Positions 38,254 to 46,429 of a stretch of 64,000 nt of DNA are shown piece by piece. The DNA is from Paracoccus sulfuroxidans (GTDB lineage: Bacteria > Pseudomonadota > Alphaproteobacteria > Rhodobacterales > Rhodobacteraceae). The position numbers and the translations under genes were made by a program. Below the pieces are notes generated by a model. The model was not told the origin of the DNA. It made no database searches and saw only the letters and a list, made by a program, of their open reading frames with translations. The stretch covers positions 67,001 to 131,000 of the forward strand of contig NZ_VLKU01000006.1 in NCBI RefSeq assembly GCF_007830335.1. The letters run 5' to 3'. Positions within the stretch are counted from its first letter, which is position 1. Every line of letters starts with the position of its first letter.

Positions 38254-40311
38254 ATGAACGCCCCGCTTCGTCAGGCTGAGCGCCTGGGTCGTTTGACGAC
38301 TGAGCTTGGTGAGGACACTCTCGTCCTGCTGCGCTTCGATGGTACCGATCATCTGAACGACCTGTTCGAATACCGTGTCGAGGCCTTGGCCACGCGCGAC
38401 GATCTAGACTTTGACGCCCTGGTTGGCACCCATGCCACGGTCGAGATCGAGGGACGCGAGGGGCTGCGGCCGTTCGACGGCATCGTCACACAGGCCCGCT
38501 GGGCCGGGGTGGGCGAAAACGGGCACCGCTATGATCTGGTGCTGCGCCCGTGGTTCTGGCTGGCCGGGCGTCGCCGCAACCAGCGCATCTTCCACAATAT
38601 GACCGTTGTGCAGATCGTCGAGGAGCTGCTGGGCGACTATGCCGAGCTGGGCGATCCCGCGCTGGAGGTGAAGCTCAGCGAGCAATACCCGGTGCTGGAA
38701 TATACCGTGCAATACCGCGAGAGCGATCTGGACTTTGTCCGCCGCCAGCTGGAGCGGCACGGCATCAGCTTCCATTTCCGCCACGCCAAAGGCAGCCACA
38801 CGCTGGTGCTGACCGACGACATCCTGTCGCATGAGGATGCGGGCGCGCGCCCCTTCAAGCGCTACGACGGCCATCACCAGGCCGAGGGCGAGCATATCTG
38901 GGAATGGTCGCCCGAGCGGAACGTGACCACCGGCGCCGTCCGCCTGACCGACTACAACTTCAAGCAGCCGACCGCCTCGATGGAGGTCGATCAGACCGGC
39001 GATGCCGCCCATGCGCATGGCCAGATCGAAAGCTTCGACTATCCGGGTGACTACCCGCAGCAAAGCGTCGGCAAGATCGTGGCCGGGCTGCGCATGCGGC
39101 AGGAACGCGGCGCTGACCGGCGCAACCGCGCGGTGGGTGACTGCCTGTCGCTGGGCGGCGGCATGCTGGTCACGCTGTCGGGCGACAAGGTGCCCGGCAC
39201 GGGCGAGCGCTATGTCTGCCTGTCGGCCAGCCACCATTTCGTCAGCGAATCCTATGGCTCGGGCGGTCCGGGCAGCGATGGCTATTCCTTCACCGGCTCG
39301 TATCTGCTGATGCCCGACACCGCGCCGATGGTGCCGCCGCGGCGCACGCATGTCCCGGTGGTGCAGGGGCCGCAGACGGCGGTCGTGGTGGGCGACGGCG
39401 AAATCGACTGCGACGAATACGGCCGCATTCTGGTGCGCTTCCACTGGGACCTGAACGACGCCTATTCGATGCGTTGCCGCGTCAGCCAGAACTGGGCGGG
39501 CAACGGCTGGGGTGGCATGGTGATCCCGCGCATCGGCATGGAGGTCGTGGTCGAATTCCTTGAGGGCGATCCCGACAAGCCGCTGGTCTCGGGCTGCGTC
39601 TATAACGGCAAGAACAAGGTCCCCTATGATCTGCCCGCCGCCAAGACCGTCAGCACCTTCAAGTCCGACACCCATGAGGGCAGCGGCTATAACGAATTCC
39701 GCTTCGAGGATCAGGCCGGTCGCGAAGAGGTGTTCATGCACGCCCAGAAGGACCACAACACGATCATCGAAAACGATGAGAGCCATTCGATCGGGCATGA
39801 CCGCTCGAAAACGGTGGGCAATGACCAGTCGGAATCGATTGGCCATGACAAGACCATCTCGGTCGGCAACGACCACCGCGAGAATATCGGCAACGACATG
39901 TATTATGACGTGGGCCGCAACCAGCAGGAAAACTACGGCAAGGACCACATCCACCGCGTCGGCAATATCCATAAGCAGGCGATCTATGCCGATCACCTCT
40001 ATGAAACCGGGCGGAACTTCGAGGGCGAGGTGTTTGGCCGCTTCACGCTGGACGTGGGGCAGTCGATCACCAACAACACCAAGCTGCACACGCTGATGGC
40101 CTTCGAAAAGATGCAGATCAAGGGTCCGGGCGGCAAGATCACCATCGACGCCGCAGGCATCACGCTGGAGGCGCCGACGATCTGGCTGAAGGGCACCGTG
40201 ATCCAAAGCGCGGGCCGCAGCAGCCAGGTCGAGACGCTGAAGCTGGCCGCCCATAACGGCATGCCGCTGTGCGAGGAATGCGCCAAGTTCGAGGATACCG
40301 AACAGGCCTGA
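38254..40311 (+). CDS. vgrG: T6SS spike protein VgrG (TssI)
   Basis: A 685-residue VgrG. It has the gp27-like part (TTELGEDTLVLLRFDG, then LGDYAELGD, QYRESDLDFVRRQLERHGI), the gp5 OB-fold (DEYGRILVRFHWD, RVSQNWAGNGWGGMVIPRIGMEVVVEF) and a long beta-prism with repeated GNDxxExIGxD steps. A short tail ends MPLCEECAKFEDTEQA. No toxin domain follows. The ATG at 38254 has TTGAGG seven bases upstream; an in-frame TTG at 38248 overlaps that site and is less likely. It closes the T6SS locus opposite the PAAR tip. Confidence 0.96.
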   Translation: MNAPLRQAERLGRLTTELGEDTLVLLRFDGTDHLNDLFEYRVEALATRDDLDFDALVGTHATVEIEGREGLRPFDGIVTQARWAGVGENGHRYDLVLRPWFWLAGRRRNQRIFHNMTVVQIVEELLGDYAELGDPALEVKLSEQYPVLEYTVQYRESDLDFVRRQLERHGISFHFRHAKGSHTLVLTDDILSHEDAGARPFKRYDGHHQAEGEHIWEWSPERNVTTGAVRLTDYNFKQPTASMEVDQTGDAAHAHGQIESFDYPGDYPQQSVGKIVAGLRMRQERGADRRNRAVGDCLSLGGGMLVTLSGDKVPGTGERYVCLSASHHFVSESYGSGGPGSDGYSFTGSYLLMPDTAPMVPPRRTHVPVVQGPQTAVVVGDGEIDCDEYGRILVRFHWDLNDAYSMRCRVSQNWAGNGWGGMVIPRIGMEVVVEFLEGDPDKPLVSGCVYNGKNKVPYDLPAAKTVSTFKSDTHEGSGYNEFRFEDQAGREEVFMHAQKDHNTIIENDESHSIGHDRSKTVGNDQSESIGHDKTISVGNDHRENIGNDMYYDVGRNQQENYGKDHIHRVGNIHKQAIYADHLYETGRNFEGEVFGRFTLDVGQSITNNTKLHTLMAFEKMQIKGPGGKITIDAAGITLEAPTIWLKGTVIQSAGRSSQVETLKLAAHNGMPLCEECAKFEDTEQA

Positions 40312-40362
40312 CGGCTGGCGGGAATTGGCTCAGTCCGATTTCCGCCCGTGCCGCATTCTTGT

Positions 40363-40375
40363 TTACGTAACGTAA
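40363..40375. promoter_or_regulatory. Palindrome TTACGTAACGTAA after vgrG
   Basis: A 13-base perfect palindrome (six-base arms around one A) lies in an AT-rich pocket of the convergent vgrG/glycosidase-like gap. With both genes pointing toward it, it is unlikely to be a promoter operator for either. It could belong to an antisense or small-RNA promoter, or be a site for a DNA-binding protein. Confidence 0.3.
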
Positions 40376-40392
40376 GCTTTCTACATTAGAAT

Positions 40393-40452
40393 GGTCGGAC
40401 CCACATCTGCCGCGCGATTCGGCCCGTCGCGCTGGCGGGTGTGGGACGGCCC
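40393..40452. terminator. Large hairpin between convergent genes
   Basis: CCCACA (40400-40405) pairs with TGTGGG (40440-40445), and inside it GCGCGA (40412-40417) pairs with TCGCGC (40427-40432). The outer flanks can extend the stem imperfectly. On the plus strand TTCTTCCC follows. It is most likely a two-way terminator for vgrG and the gene at 40470-42293. Confidence 0.5.
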
Positions 40453-40469
40453 TTCTTCCCGACTGATCC

Positions 40470-42293
40470 TTACCTGACCGGCATATTGCCCAGATAGGCG
40501 TTGCTTCTGGCCCCGTCCCACCATGCGGGCGTCTGGCGGTTGAAGCGCATCAGCGCGTCCCAACGCGGTGTCTGGTCGTCGATATGGCGCAGATTGCCCC
40601 ATGATCCGAAGCGGCTGGGCCCGGCAATATCGACAAAGGCGTTGAAGAGGGTGCCGCCCCGATCCTTCCAGCCCTGCAGAAGTTCCTCGTAAAGGCGGCC
40701 CATGGCCGGCGAGTAATTGAGGTCCAGAAAGAAGGCGGTCAGCGCCGCATCCTCGGCCCATGGCCCCACGCCGGACACATGCGTGCCGCCTTCATACATC
40801 GCCAGTTGCAGCCCGTACCGGTCCGCCACCCGCCTGTGATAGGCGAAGGTGGCGAAAAGCTGGGCCAGAGAGCCCGCGTCATCGCCGGTGACCGAACCAT
40901 CGAGCAGCTCCTGCTCGGCCAGTTCAATGGCGCGGTCGTGGCGGTGCCGGGCGATGAAGGTATCGCGCGCCTCGCCCGTCAGGGCCTCGGCGTCGGCCTG
41001 TTGATGGGCCTGCGTCAGGGACTGTTCCAGCCAGTCCTTGACCTCGGGGGCCTTCTCATCCTGACCAAGGGGGCCGCCGAAATAGCCGGTGATCGCATAG
41101 GTGTTGAAATATTCATGCGGCGCCTTGCCCGCGCCGTCCAGCTTCTGCCAGTCGGGGGCGGTCAGCACGTCGATCTCCAGCCCCTGCCAGCCGGTCTGGG
41201 TCGAGATGACCTTGTGTACCCGCTGATCGACGTCCGCGCCATAGACCTCGTCGATCACCCGCGCCATCGCCACGGACCGCCCGGCATAGATTTGCAGCCA
41301 GGCTGACTGCACCTCGGGCCATGCGGCACGGCCCTGTTCATTCGCCCAATGCGCCTGACCGAACTGCCAGTTCCAGACCTCGTTCGAATATTCGAACCAT
41401 GGCCGCAGGCGCGGGTCCAGATGATCGCGCACATAGGTCGCCAGCGCACGGGTGTAGTCGTCATTGGCCTGATGGGGCAGGGTGAACCATGGCTCGGACC
41501 CGGTGCGATTGGCCAGATCGACCATGACCTCGACCGGGACGCCCGCAGCGGTGGTCCAGGTGTAGTCGTCGACTTGCGCGCGGTCCTGCCACTCGACCAG
41601 AGGCGAGTCGTTCGTCCGCATCCAGTCCATGAAGCGCAGCACGCGCAGATCGGCGATCTTCTCCAGCCATTCGGGGTTGAAGACCTGCCCCGCATCGTAA
41701 AGCGCCGTGTGGCGTTCGTGGACGACCGCGATGTTGCGCAGATGGTCCGCCGGGTCGATGGCGGTCAGGTCGATTGACAGGTGGCGCTTTCCGTCGGGCT
41801 GATAGTCGAACAGGATCTGCCCCGGCGTCTCACGGATATTCGCGGCCCCATGCAGGGTGATGCTGCCCTTGCCCTCATAGGTCAGCCGGTAGGTCCCGGC
41901 GGCCGAGGTCATCTCGGCGGGCAGCGAGGTCAGCAGGATCGCGCTGACATGGCTCATGCCCTCGGGCATGCGGGTCAGCCAGCCCTGTTCATCCTGCACG
42001 GCGCGGATCTGGGCCGGGGCATCTGCGCCCCAGCCGCCATCCTCGCCGCTCCATTCGCGGGCGGTGCGGAAGACGTCCAGAAACGGCCATTCGGTCGTCC
42101 AGTCGGCCAGCCCGTTCAGCCCCATCCCGATTGAGGGCGAGACGACCGGCCCCGAGGCGGAAAACGGCCCCACGGGCACATCACCTTCGACCGGGCGGGC
42201 GGCCATGGCCAGACGGATCTCGGCCACCGGCGCGGGCGCGCGGGGCGCAGGGTCCAGCAGCGTTTCCATGGTCAGCAGGATGGCCAGAATCAT
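40470..42293 (-). CDS. Exported glycoside-hydrolase-like protein
   Basis: A 607-residue protein with a short hydrophobic N-terminus (MILAILLTMETLL) that may be a weak signal or anchor. Near residue 300 it carries EYSNEVWNW. An Asn-Glu pair after a beta strand is the acid/base signature of clan A glycosidases, and similar proteins have been labelled cellulose-binding. The substrate cannot be read. It faces vgrG tail to tail, which is common for accessory genes near T6SS spikes, but nothing proves it is an effector. The start is the ATG at 42293. The frame stays open further upstream, but only across the MOSC gene on the other strand. Confidence 0.75.
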   Translation of the reverse strand: MILAILLTMETLLDPAPRAPAPVAEIRLAMAARPVEGDVPVGPFSASGPVVSPSIGMGLNGLADWTTEWPFLDVFRTAREWSGEDGGWGADAPAQIRAVQDEQGWLTRMPEGMSHVSAILLTSLPAEMTSAAGTYRLTYEGKGSITLHGAANIRETPGQILFDYQPDGKRHLSIDLTAIDPADHLRNIAVVHERHTALYDAGQVFNPEWLEKIADLRVLRFMDWMRTNDSPLVEWQDRAQVDDYTWTTAAGVPVEVMVDLANRTGSEPWFTLPHQANDDYTRALATYVRDHLDPRLRPWFEYSNEVWNWQFGQAHWANEQGRAAWPEVQSAWLQIYAGRSVAMARVIDEVYGADVDQRVHKVISTQTGWQGLEIDVLTAPDWQKLDGAGKAPHEYFNTYAITGYFGGPLGQDEKAPEVKDWLEQSLTQAHQQADAEALTGEARDTFIARHRHDRAIELAEQELLDGSVTGDDAGSLAQLFATFAYHRRVADRYGLQLAMYEGGTHVSGVGPWAEDAALTAFFLDLNYSPAMGRLYEELLQGWKDRGGTLFNAFVDIAGPSRFGSWGNLRHIDDQTPRWDALMRFNRQTPAWWDGARSNAYLGNMPVR

Positions 42294-42482
42294 CGCCTTG
42301 AATTCCCCCGGGATCTGTCGCGCCGACCTTGGCCCGATGCGGCCTTGGGGATCAACCGCCAGCAGCGACAATCTGCCCGCCCGGGTTTGGCGCTCCGCCC
42401 CCGAATGCCTATTCCGCCCCCCGGATTTTGACGCTAGCCTGCGGCCAGCATTCCGGATTTCTTGAAGATAAGGAGGCCCGCC

Positions 42483-43163
42483 TTGGGCGCGATTACCCTG
42501 TTGACAGGGCGGGTTTCGGTCCTGCCGGGCAGCGACAAGACCAGCGGCATCGACAAGCACCCGGTGCAGGCGGCGCTGGCGCTTGGCCTTGGCGGCTTTC
42601 AGGGCGATGAGCAGGCCGATTTGCGCGTGCATGGTGGCCCCGAGAAAGCTGTGCACCACTATCCGCGCGATCACTATGACGCCTGGCGGGCGGATCTGGG
42701 GGCGCTTGCGGTGCTGGATGCGCCGGGGGCTTTTGGGGAAAACATCTCTTTGACCGGGCCGACCGAGCGTAGCGTGGCGGTGGGCGATGTCTTCCGGCTG
42801 GGGACGGCTCTGGTGCAGGTCTCGCAGGGGCGGCAGCCCTGCTGGAAGCTGAACCTGCGCTTTGGCGTGCCCGATATGGCGCGCCGCGTGCAGTCGACGG
42901 GGCGGACCGGCTGGTACTACCGCGTGCTGGAGCCCGGTCAGGTCGCCCACGGCGACGGGCTGGAGCTGGTCGACCGTCTGGCCCCGGACTGGAGCCTGTG
43001 GCGGCTGTGGCACACGCTTTACGTCGACCGCATGAACCTGCCCGAGCTGCAGGCGATGGCCGGGCTTGAGGTTCTGGCCGAGGGCTGGCGTCGCTATGCC
43101 CTGCGCCGGGTCGAAAGCGGGCAGGTCGAGGATTGGTCGAAACGGCTGGAGGGCCGCGCATGA
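42483..43163 (+). CDS. MOSC-domain protein (YiiM-like)
   Basis: A 226-residue protein of the YiiM type. It has a short N-terminal strand set, LRVHGGPEKAVHHYPRDHY, GAFGENISLTG, and the MOSC core SQGRQPCWKLNLRFG with the Cys that would hold molybdenum cofactor. YiiM proteins reduce N-hydroxylated bases using molybdenum cofactor. The start is unusual: TTG at 42483, chosen because a full AAGGAGG sits six bases upstream. An upstream TTG at 42462 would place that site inside the gene. It overlaps pdxY by four bases. Confidence 0.88.
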   Translation: MGAITLLTGRVSVLPGSDKTSGIDKHPVQAALALGLGGFQGDEQADLRVHGGPEKAVHHYPRDHYDAWRADLGALAVLDAPGAFGENISLTGPTERSVAVGDVFRLGTALVQVSQGRQPCWKLNLRFGVPDMARRVQSTGRTGWYYRVLEPGQVAHGDGLELVDRLAPDWSLWRLWHTLYVDRMNLPELQAMAGLEVLAEGWRRYALRRVESGQVEDWSKRLEGRA

Positions 43164-44005
43164 GCCGCGCAAAATCGGTGATCTCGATTCAAAGCCAGGT
43201 GGTCCATGGCCATGTGGGCAATTCGGCGGCGGTCTTTCCCATGCTGGCCGTCGGCATGGAGGTCGCGCCGATCCCGACCGTGCTATTGTCGAACACGCCG
43301 AACTATCCCACCGTGCGCGGGCGCAGCCTGCCGGCGGATCTGTTTGCCGATCTGCTGCAGGGCGTGCGCGAGCGCGGCCTGCCCGAGCGCGCGGATTTCA
43401 TCATCACCGGCTATATCGGCTCGGTCGAGGTGGCGGAACTGACCGCCGATTTCATCGCCGAGGCCAAGGCGCTGAACCCCGGCCTGATCTATCTCTGCGA
43501 TCCGGTCATGGGCGACACCGGGCCCGGGCTTTACGTTCCCGAAGCGATAGCCGCGATCTTCCGCGACCGCTTGCTGCCGATGGCGGATCTGGCAACGCCG
43601 AACCTGTTCGAGGTCGAATATCTGACCGGCCAGCCCATCGCCTCGCTTCAGGCGCTCAGCGCGGCGGGGCAGGGGCTGCGTCTGGCCAAAGGCGCGCAGC
43701 TGATCGCGACCGGCTGCGTGCTGGAAGATACGGCGAAAGGCTTTCTGGAAACCGTCATCGTCTCGGGGGAAGGGGCCAGCCGTCACGCTGCGCCCCAGCT
43801 TCCGGTGGCGACCTCGGGGACGGGGGATCTCTTCGCGGGTCTGCTGACGGCGGGGCTGGGCGATGGCAAACCGCTGCCCGAGGCGGTCGAGTTCGCCCAG
43901 CGGCTGACCGGACTGGCGCTGGCCCGCGCGGCCGAGCTGGGCACGCGCGAGGTGGTGCTGAGCGGCGTGGATTTCCGCCGCGCCCTGCTGAGCGCGGGCG
44001 CCTAA
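43160..44005 (+). CDS. pdxY: Pyridoxal kinase PdxY
   Basis: A 281-residue ribokinase-fold vitamin B6 kinase. It begins SVISIQSQVVHGHVGNSAAVFPM, has DPVMGDTGPGLYV in the middle and TSGTGDLFAGLL with the catalytic Asp near residue 223. It converts pyridoxal to pyridoxal 5'-phosphate in the salvage route. The ATG overlaps the MOSC stop codon (ATGA), so the two are one transcript. Its end overlaps the convergent GntR gene by four bases. Length is normal for PdxY. Confidence 0.93.
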   Translation: MSRAKSVISIQSQVVHGHVGNSAAVFPMLAVGMEVAPIPTVLLSNTPNYPTVRGRSLPADLFADLLQGVRERGLPERADFIITGYIGSVEVAELTADFIAEAKALNPGLIYLCDPVMGDTGPGLYVPEAIAAIFRDRLLPMADLATPNLFEVEYLTGQPIASLQALSAAGQGLRLAKGAQLIATGCVLEDTAKGFLETVIVSGEGASRHAAPQLPVATSGTGDLFAGLLTAGLGDGKPLPEAVEFAQRLTGLALARAAELGTREVVLSGVDFRRALLSAGA

Positions 44006-44706
44006 AGGCTGATCTGATCGCGCCGGTCTTCCGAGATCATCGTGCGGATCTGGTTGACGATCTGGTTCGCATGGCTGCTGCCGATGCGGTCCGCGCCCTC
44101 GATGTCCTGCACCTCGATGCAGCGGATCATCTCTTCATGCTCGGTCACGAATTCCGAGGGTAGGCGGTCCGAATAGGATGAATAGTAAAGCCGCAGCAAC
44201 CGGCGGCCTTCGTCCAGTAGGCGGATGAACAGCCCGGCGTAATAGGGGTTGCGACCCGCCTCGGCGATAGCGACGTGGAATTCGCGGTTGGTCGAGATCA
44301 TCGCCAGCGCGTCCTGTGCATGAACCGCCTCGGCGAATTCCGCCTGCTGCGCGCGGATCAGGGCTAGATCCTCGGGCGTGCGGTTCTGCGCGGCCTGACG
44401 CGTGGTGACGCGGTACATCAGCGTGATTGCATCGAAGAACGCGGGCAGGTTCAGAAAGTCGATGTTCGACACCACGGTCGAGCGGTTGGGCAGCGTCGTC
44501 ACCAGCCCGTCGCCCGCCAGCCGCACCAGCGCCTCGCGGATGGGGGTGCGGGACATGGCGAAACGCTCGGCCAACTGGATTTCGTCGATGGGGCTGCCCG
44601 GCGGCAGCGAAAGGCTGATGATCTCGTCGCGCAGGACGTCATAGACCAGCTTCACGCCGGAACCACGTTTCCTGTCGGTGGAATGAGTCGCGGTCTTGTC
44701 GGTCAT
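44002..44706 (-). CDS. GntR/FCD-family regulator of the hydroxyproline island
   Basis: A 234-residue regulator. An N-terminal winged helix-turn-helix (LVYDVLRDEIISLSLPPG, then IQLAERFAMSRTPIREALVRL) is followed by an all-helical FCD ligand domain with metal-site residues in EFHVAIAEAG and EHEEMIRCI. FCD regulators of this kind often control sugar-acid or hydroxyproline catabolism. It is divergent from the DapA-like gene, with TGTCGACA sites in the shared 199-base gap. The ATG at 44706 has GAGGG upstream. A longer frame to 44757 lacks a ribosome site. Confidence 0.92.
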   Translation of the reverse strand: MTDKTATHSTDRKRGSGVKLVYDVLRDEIISLSLPPGSPIDEIQLAERFAMSRTPIREALVRLAGDGLVTTLPNRSTVVSNIDFLNLPAFFDAITLMYRVTTRQAAQNRTPEDLALIRAQQAEFAEAVHAQDALAMISTNREFHVAIAEAGRNPYYAGLFIRLLDEGRRLLRLYYSSYSDRLPSEFVTEHEEMIRCIEVQDIEGADRIGSSHANQIVNQIRTMISEDRRDQISL

Positions 44707-44717
44707 TCTGCCCTCTC

Positions 44718-44725
44718 TGTCGACA
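44718..44725. promoter_or_regulatory. TGTCGACA palindrome, likely GntR operator 1
   Basis: A perfect 8-base palindrome lies twelve bases upstream of the GntR start codon, well placed to block the regulator's own transcription. The same word occurs at 44808. Confidence 0.45.
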
Positions 44726-44807
44726 ATCTGAATACGGTGCTGCCCCCCTGCGATCAAGCGGCTTGTCGCGCGTCGCGGGAAGAAGAAATCAGGTCACGCA
44801 TAAAATG

Positions 44808-44815
44808 TGTCGACA
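44808..44815. promoter_or_regulatory. TGTCGACA palindrome, likely GntR operator 2
   Basis: A second copy of the same palindrome. It overlaps the -35 position of a possible promoter whose -10 is TATATC at 44830-44835, in front of the DapA-family gene. Binding there would repress it. Confidence 0.5.
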
Positions 44816-44905
44816 AATAAAATACATTCTATATCCTGCCATCAAGAAAGCGGGATCAGAGCTGATTCTGCCCGCCCAACCCATAGCCCCCTGAAGGAGA
44901 GCGAA

Positions 44906-45868
44906 ATGGCTTCGAATATGTTCACTGGCTGCATTCCGGCGCTGATGACGCCTTGCAAGGCCGACCGCACGCCCGATTTCGATGCGCTGGTGCGCAAGGG
45001 GAAAGAGCTGGTCGAGGCGGGCATGTCCGGCGTCGTCTATTGCGGCTCGATGGGTGACTGGCCGCTGCTGACCGATGAAGAGCGGATGCAGGGCGTCGCG
45101 GCGCTGACCAAGGCGGGCGTTCCGGTGATGGTCGGCACCGGTGCCGTCAACACCAAGATCGCCGCGGCCCACGCGGCGCATGCGCAGAAGGTCGGCGCGC
45201 AATCGCTGATGGTGATTCCCCGCGTCATGTCGCGCGGCAACTCGGTCGCGGCGCAGAAAGAGCATTTCAAGGCGATCCTTTCGGCTGCTCCGGATCTGCC
45301 GGCGGTCATCTACAACTCGCCCTATTACGGTTTCGCCACCAAGGCCGATCTGTTCTTCGAACTGCGGCGCGAGCACAAGAACCTGGTCGGCTTCAAGGAA
45401 TTCGGTGGCCCGGACGCGCTGCGCTATGCGGCAGAGTTCATCACCTCGGCCGATGACGATGTGAAGCTGATGGTGGGCGTCGACACGGCGAACTTCGTGG
45501 GCATCGTCGAATGCGGCGCGATCGGCACGATCACCGGCATCGGCAACGTGCTGCCGAAAGAGATCCTGCACCTTCTGCGCCTTTGCAAGGCTGCAGCCAA
45601 GGGCGACGCCGATGCGCGCGAACGTGCGCGCGAGCTGGAGCGGGCGCTGTTCGTTCTGTCCTCGTTCGACGAGGGCCCGGATCTGGTTCTGTTCTACAAG
45701 CACATGATGGTGCTGACCGGAAACCCGGAATATGCGCTGCATTTCAACGAAAGCGACAAGCTGTCGCCCAGCCAGCAGGGCTATTGCGAGGCACAACTGA
45801 AGCTGTTCCAGAACTGGTATGCCGACTGGAGCAAGCAGGATGGCGCGGTCCGCCAATACGCCGCCTGA
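44906..45868 (+). CDS. DapA-family lyase, likely pyrroline-4-hydroxy-2-carboxylate deaminase
   Basis: A 320-residue class I aldolase-fold enzyme. The Schiff-base Lys is in LVGFKEFGG near residue 169, the Tyr is in VIYNSPYYGF, and the usual GTTGE loop reads CGSMGDWPLL. That loop variant and the neighbours (hydroxyproline epimerase, D-amino-acid dehydrogenase) point to the deaminase that turns 1-pyrroline-4-hydroxy-2-carboxylate into alpha-ketoglutarate semialdehyde. The start at 44906 has AAGGAGAG just upstream. It stands alone and is ended by a strong two-way terminator. Confidence 0.88.
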   Translation: MASNMFTGCIPALMTPCKADRTPDFDALVRKGKELVEAGMSGVVYCGSMGDWPLLTDEERMQGVAALTKAGVPVMVGTGAVNTKIAAAHAAHAQKVGAQSLMVIPRVMSRGNSVAAQKEHFKAILSAAPDLPAVIYNSPYYGFATKADLFFELRREHKNLVGFKEFGGPDALRYAAEFITSADDDVKLMVGVDTANFVGIVECGAIGTITGIGNVLPKEILHLLRLCKAAAKGDADARERARELERALFVLSSFDEGPDLVLFYKHMMVLTGNPEYALHFNESDKLSPSQQGYCEAQLKLFQNWYADWSKQDGAVRQYAA

Positions 45869-45893
45869 GCCCAAGCGGCACCTGCACGAATGG

Positions 45894-45918
45894 AAAGGCC
45901 CCGCATTGCGGGGCCTTT
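45894..45918. terminator. Bidirectional terminator
   Basis: AAAGGCCCCGC (45894-45904) pairs perfectly with GCGGGGCCTTT (45908-45918) across a three-base loop. Both strands present an A/T flank, so it serves the DapA-like gene on the plus strand and the Nudix gene on the minus strand. Confidence 0.9.
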
Positions 45919-45942
45919 GTCATGGGCAGTATCTGGGGCGGG

Positions 45943-46425
45943 TCAGTCGACCAGCACCTCGATCTCCAGCTCACCCTGTGGCGGGCCGTCGCGCAGATAG
46001 TCCTCGACGATGGTGGCGATGGCGCGGGGCGTCAGGTCTTGATCGGTCGAAAACAGATCGGCCAGCGGCCACCAGCGCATCTCAAGAACGCGGCTGGCCT
46101 CATCCGCGTCGCGCATGACCGGGTTGAAGGGTGGGGTGGGGATCAGGAAGTAATCCTCATACTGGCACCAGCGGCGGGCGTGCATGGTCACGGTATGCTG
46201 GCGACGCCAGACCAGCGGGCCGATGGCGCCCGGCTGCAGGCTCAGCTCTTCGTCGAGTTCGCGCCGCAGGGTCTGTTCCAGCGTCTCGCCCGCCTCGCGC
46301 CCGCCGCCGGGGGTGATCCACCAGCTATGCTCGCCGCCCGGATCGCGGACGCGCATCATCAGCACTTCCTCATCCGGGGTCAGCAGGATGGCGCGGACGG
46401 CGTGGCGCTGGATGACCTGCACCAT
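45943..46425 (-). CDS. Nudix hydrolase
   Basis: A 160-residue Nudix protein. The Nudix box is complete: PGGGREAGETLEQTLRREL then DEELSL, matching GX5EX7REUXEE. These enzymes cleave nucleoside diphosphates linked to other groups; the substrate is not predictable. It follows the reductase gene by four bases on the same strand, so it is carried in the hydroxyproline operon, with no obvious metabolic link. The start at 46425 fits the first strand VQVIQRHAVRAILL. Confidence 0.9.
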   Translation of the reverse strand: MVQVIQRHAVRAILLTPDEEVLMMRVRDPGGEHSWWITPGGGREAGETLEQTLRRELDEELSLQPGAIGPLVWRRQHTVTMHARRWCQYEDYFLIPTPPFNPVMRDADEASRVLEMRWWPLADLFSTDQDLTPRAIATIVEDYLRDGPPQGELEIEVLVD

Positions 46426-46429
46426 CGGC

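Noticed and set aside
42294..43172. Upstream extension of the glycosidase-like minus frame
   Set aside because: The frame stays open to 43172 but runs antisense to the MOSC gene, which has a perfect ribosome site. Coding style changes at the ATG at 42293.
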